Origin: Protula sp. h YS-2021
Lineage: Eukaryota; Annelida; Polychaeta; Sabellida; Serpulidae
Length of the DNA: 64,000 bases
Direction: 5' to 3'
Assembly: GCA_949752745.1 (NCBI GenBank)
Contig: OX457031.1
Coordinates: 310,001 to 374,000 of the forward strand
The position numbers and the translations under genes were made by a program. The notes below the pieces were generated by a model. The model made no database searches. It was given only the letters and a program-made list of their open reading frames with translations, and was not told the DNA's origin. Shown in pieces: positions 61,193 through 64,000 of this stretch; position 1 is the stretch's first letter; each line of letters opens with the position of its first letter.

Positions 61193-63905
61193 ATTTTAGT
61201 AAATAAGTGTGGGACAAAATTCGTAAAATTAAGGGAAAAGATATAAGTACAGTGAACAATTTGAAACAAGACGATACATTAGTCACTGACACAAAAGAAA
61301 TAGCAAATATTTTAGCAAATAATATTTCAAAAAAATCTTCATCTGATAACTATACAAGAAAATTTCAGCAATTTAAAGAACTATCTGAGAAAGTTAACTT
61401 GATTTTTCTTCAAGTTTTGAATGATGAAATTTATAATTAACCATTTGAACTAATAGATCTTAAAAATTCTTTTGATAAAGCAAAGGATACTTCATCCGGT
61501 CCTGATGATATTCATTACCAAATCAGTAAACATCTTCCAGAAAATGGTAAAAGTGTTCTTTTAAACATTTTTAATAAGATTTGGGAAGAAGGTTGTTTCC
61601 CGACATCTTGGAGGGAAGCAACAATTATTCCTGTACCAAAACCTGGAAAAGACCCCACTAATCCTCAATGTTATCGACCAATTGCACTGACAAGTTGCCT
61701 GTGTAAGACCTTGGAACGAATGATAAATGAACGACTGATGTGGTACTTAGAAAGTAACAAATTATTAACAAATGCACAAATTGGTTTTAGACGCCAACGT
61801 ACTACAACTGATCATCTACTTAAATTAGAAACTTTTATCAGAGAAGGCTTTATTCGGAAGGAACAGGTCGTTGCTGTTTTGTTTGATTTGGAAAAGGCGT
61901 ATGATACCACTTGGAAATATGGCATTCTAAAAGACCTTCATAAAATGGGTCTAAGAGGACGCCTTCCAAGTTTTATTGGAAACTTTTTTTAAAAATCGGC
62001 ATTTTAAAGTGAGACTTGGTTGTACATTGTCGGATCCTTTTTTTCAAGAGGAGGGTGTGCCCCAGGGCAGCATTTTATCAGTGACTTTATTTATTATTAA
62101 AATTAATAGCATAGTGGAGACTCTGAAAAAAAAGATAGCTCGATCATTATTTGTAGATGACTTCGGTATTTGCTATCGAGGGAAACGCATGAGTGTTATA
62201 GAGCGTCAGTTACAGCAATGTATTAATAACATTCAGAAATAGGCTGATGAAAATGGGTTTAAATTTTCAAAAACGAAAACAGTTTGTATACATTTTTGTG
62301 AAAAACGAATAATCCATCCAGATCCAGAACTGAGTATAGATGGAACTTGCATTCCAGTAGTGAAGGAAGCAAAATACCTTGGTTTAATTTTCGACTCAAA
62401 ATAATCGTTTATTCCACATACAAAGTATTTAAAAACTAAGTGCCAGAAAGCACTCAATTTACTAAAAGTGGTGTCAAATACTACATGGGGAGCAGATAGA
62501 AATACAAAGATGATGTTGTATAGAGCTCTAATTAGATCCAAGTTAGATTACGGCTCAGCTGTATATGGTTCAGCGTAACCGTCTTACCTTAAAATACTTG
62601 ATCCTATACAAAATCAAGCTTTGAGATTATGTTTGGGAGCCTTTAGAACGTCACCAATGGAGAGTTTGAGAGTTGAAGCTAGTGAACCGTCATTGTATCA
62701 CCGTAGAATTAAGCTTTCAATGTGATATGCAATAAAACTGTATTCTAATAGAGAAAATCCGACACGTGAAATTGTATTTTCACCAAGTTATGGCGACCTG
62801 TTTGAAAATAGACCAAATACTATACCCACGTTTGGACTTCGAGTAAAGCCACATTTAGAAAATGCTAACATCAAAATGGAGTGTGTTGCGGAGTATACAG
62901 TTTCGAAGATGCCATCTTGGATTTTAAAAATACAAACATTTTTGACAAATTTGACTAATGATAAGAAATCAGAGACAGATCCTTGGGTTTTCAAAAACAA
63001 GTTTTTTGGAAATTAAATCATCTTTCAAAGATTATACACAAATATACACTGATGGATCAAAATTGGACGAAAAAGCAGGTGCTGCAGTTGTTACAATCAT
63101 GCTTTTAAAAAGAGACTACCAGATTATTCATCGATATTCACGGCAGAACTTCGTGCAGTGCATATGGCCTTTTTATACATTAAGATTAATAAAAAACAAA
63201 ATTTATAATATTCATGGATTCCAAATCTGTTATGAATGCAATGAAAAGTCATGACACTGACAACGCAGTTATATAGATGCTTTTCGAAATGTATTGGCGT
63301 ATAAATAAATATATTGTTGTAAGTTGGCTACCTAGTCATATTGGTATAAAGGGCAATGAAAAGGCTGATAAAGCAGCCAAAGAAGCGTTAGAGTTACCTA
63401 TAACACCATTCTTGATTCCTTACTCGGATTTTATACCAAATATAAATTTCTATATGAGAAAGTGTTGGCAAGAAGAATGGGATAACGCAGTCAATAATAA
63501 ATTACATAGGATTCAACCGCTGGTCGGTAAACAACAGAGCTGTTTGGAAAATGTTAAAACTGATAGCATTATTCGTAGAGCAAGAATTGGGCATACATAT
63601 ATTACACACAGTTATTTACTAAAAGGAGAAGAAGCACCAGTTTGTATATGATGTCAGGAACCTTTGACAGTGAAACATATTTTACTCGACTGTATTGATT
63701 TTAGTTTTACAAGGAATCAATATTTTAATGTGGAGTCGCTGGCGACATTTTTTTTCACCGTAGATAGTAGTAAAATTATTGAATTTTTAAAGGAAATTAA
63801 TTTGTTTGATAAATTTTAAATGACATGAGAATATAGAAATGGTTTAGACACAGTATGGCCTACATAGGCTGAAAGGTGTCATTAAACAAATTACTTACTT
63901 ACTTT
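61193..63905 (+). mobile_element. LINE family C, 5'-truncated, decayed
   Basis: Starts inside ORF2 before the RT (WDKIRKIKGKDISTVNNLKQ). RT motifs REATIIPVPKPGKDP, LFDLEKAYDTTWKYG, EEGVPQGSILSVTLF and FVDDFGI are visible, then a broken RNase H (HIGIKGNEKADKAAKEAL at about 63340-63400), the zinc motif and the family C 3' UTR with TTAC tail. Stops and frame breaks (for example TAG at 62240-62242) disable it. Confidence 0.85.
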
Positions 63906-64000
63906 AGTTACCAGTCTCGGTTCACTCGGACAGGAGTATACTGCGATTTCTCGCCGCATCCGAATCCCTGTCCAGAGATAAAACAATAACATTATGTTCG
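63906..64000. other. Exon-like repeat and start of another LINE
   Basis: 63915-63975 matches 30905-30975. From about 63976 the sequence matches the family C endonuclease region at 38204-38228 and runs off the window. Confidence 0.6.

Overview
The window is animal nuclear DNA from a repeat-rich, AT-rich invertebrate genome. A mollusc, perhaps a bivalve, is my guess from the abundance of I-group (Nimb-like) LINEs and KMT5A-like SET exons; this is inference, not proof. Three layers are visible: degraded host-like exons, dense LINE fragments on both flanks, and one large DNA element in the middle.

The centrepiece (8175-28698, 20,524 bp) is an almost complete Polinton/Maverick (adintovirus-like) element. 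It has terminal inverted repeats of about 0.3 kb starting AGTAGGG and a perfect 6-bp target duplication CCGCAT (8169-8174 and 28699-28704). It encodes the expected core: retrovirus-type integrase with a C-terminal chromodomain, FtsK/HerA-like packaging ATPase, penton-like and double-jelly-roll major capsid proteins, a pVI-like basic protein, adenain-type protease, and protein-primed family B DNA polymerase. The virion genes form one tightly overlapping + strand block (15542-21338). The polymerase and a tandem array of PC4-like ssDNA-binding proteins lie convergently on the - strand (21509-26689).

The rest of the element is accessory. At the left end are two repeated modules (TIR-like sequence, GA-rich repeats, a gene slot, a bidirectional palindromic promoter). 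They hold a RING finger gene with a 61-codon partner in one slot and an unrelated proline-rich zinc protein in the other. A + strand block follows (11577-15424) with an acidic protein bearing two CARD-like helical regions, a PC4-like/cysteine-rich protein, and three diverged copies of a small helical protein, one apparently with an intron. A cysteine-rich gene at the right end is split by a fresh LINE insertion. Most element genes that carry their own TATA box have it 35-80 bp before the ATG. Visible lesions are a one-base frame offset in the polymerase, an in-frame stop in one small gene, a split PC4-like gene and the LINE insertion; the capsid, integrase, ATPase and protease frames are open.

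Left flank (1-8168): LINE 3' ends (one with 5' inversion and clear target duplication), a decayed Gypsy-type integrase region, and an unidentified proline-rich - strand stretch. The Polinton sits inside a host - strand ORF whose frame continues across the empty site.

Right flank (28705-64000): a second Gypsy fragment, local duplications, host-like exons including two KMT5A-like SET exons (36 kb, 48 kb) and upstream exon-like blocks (58-60.8 kb), and a dozen LINE pieces of several related families, often stacked tail to head. The LINE 3' ends share a stem-loop whose stem covaries between families.
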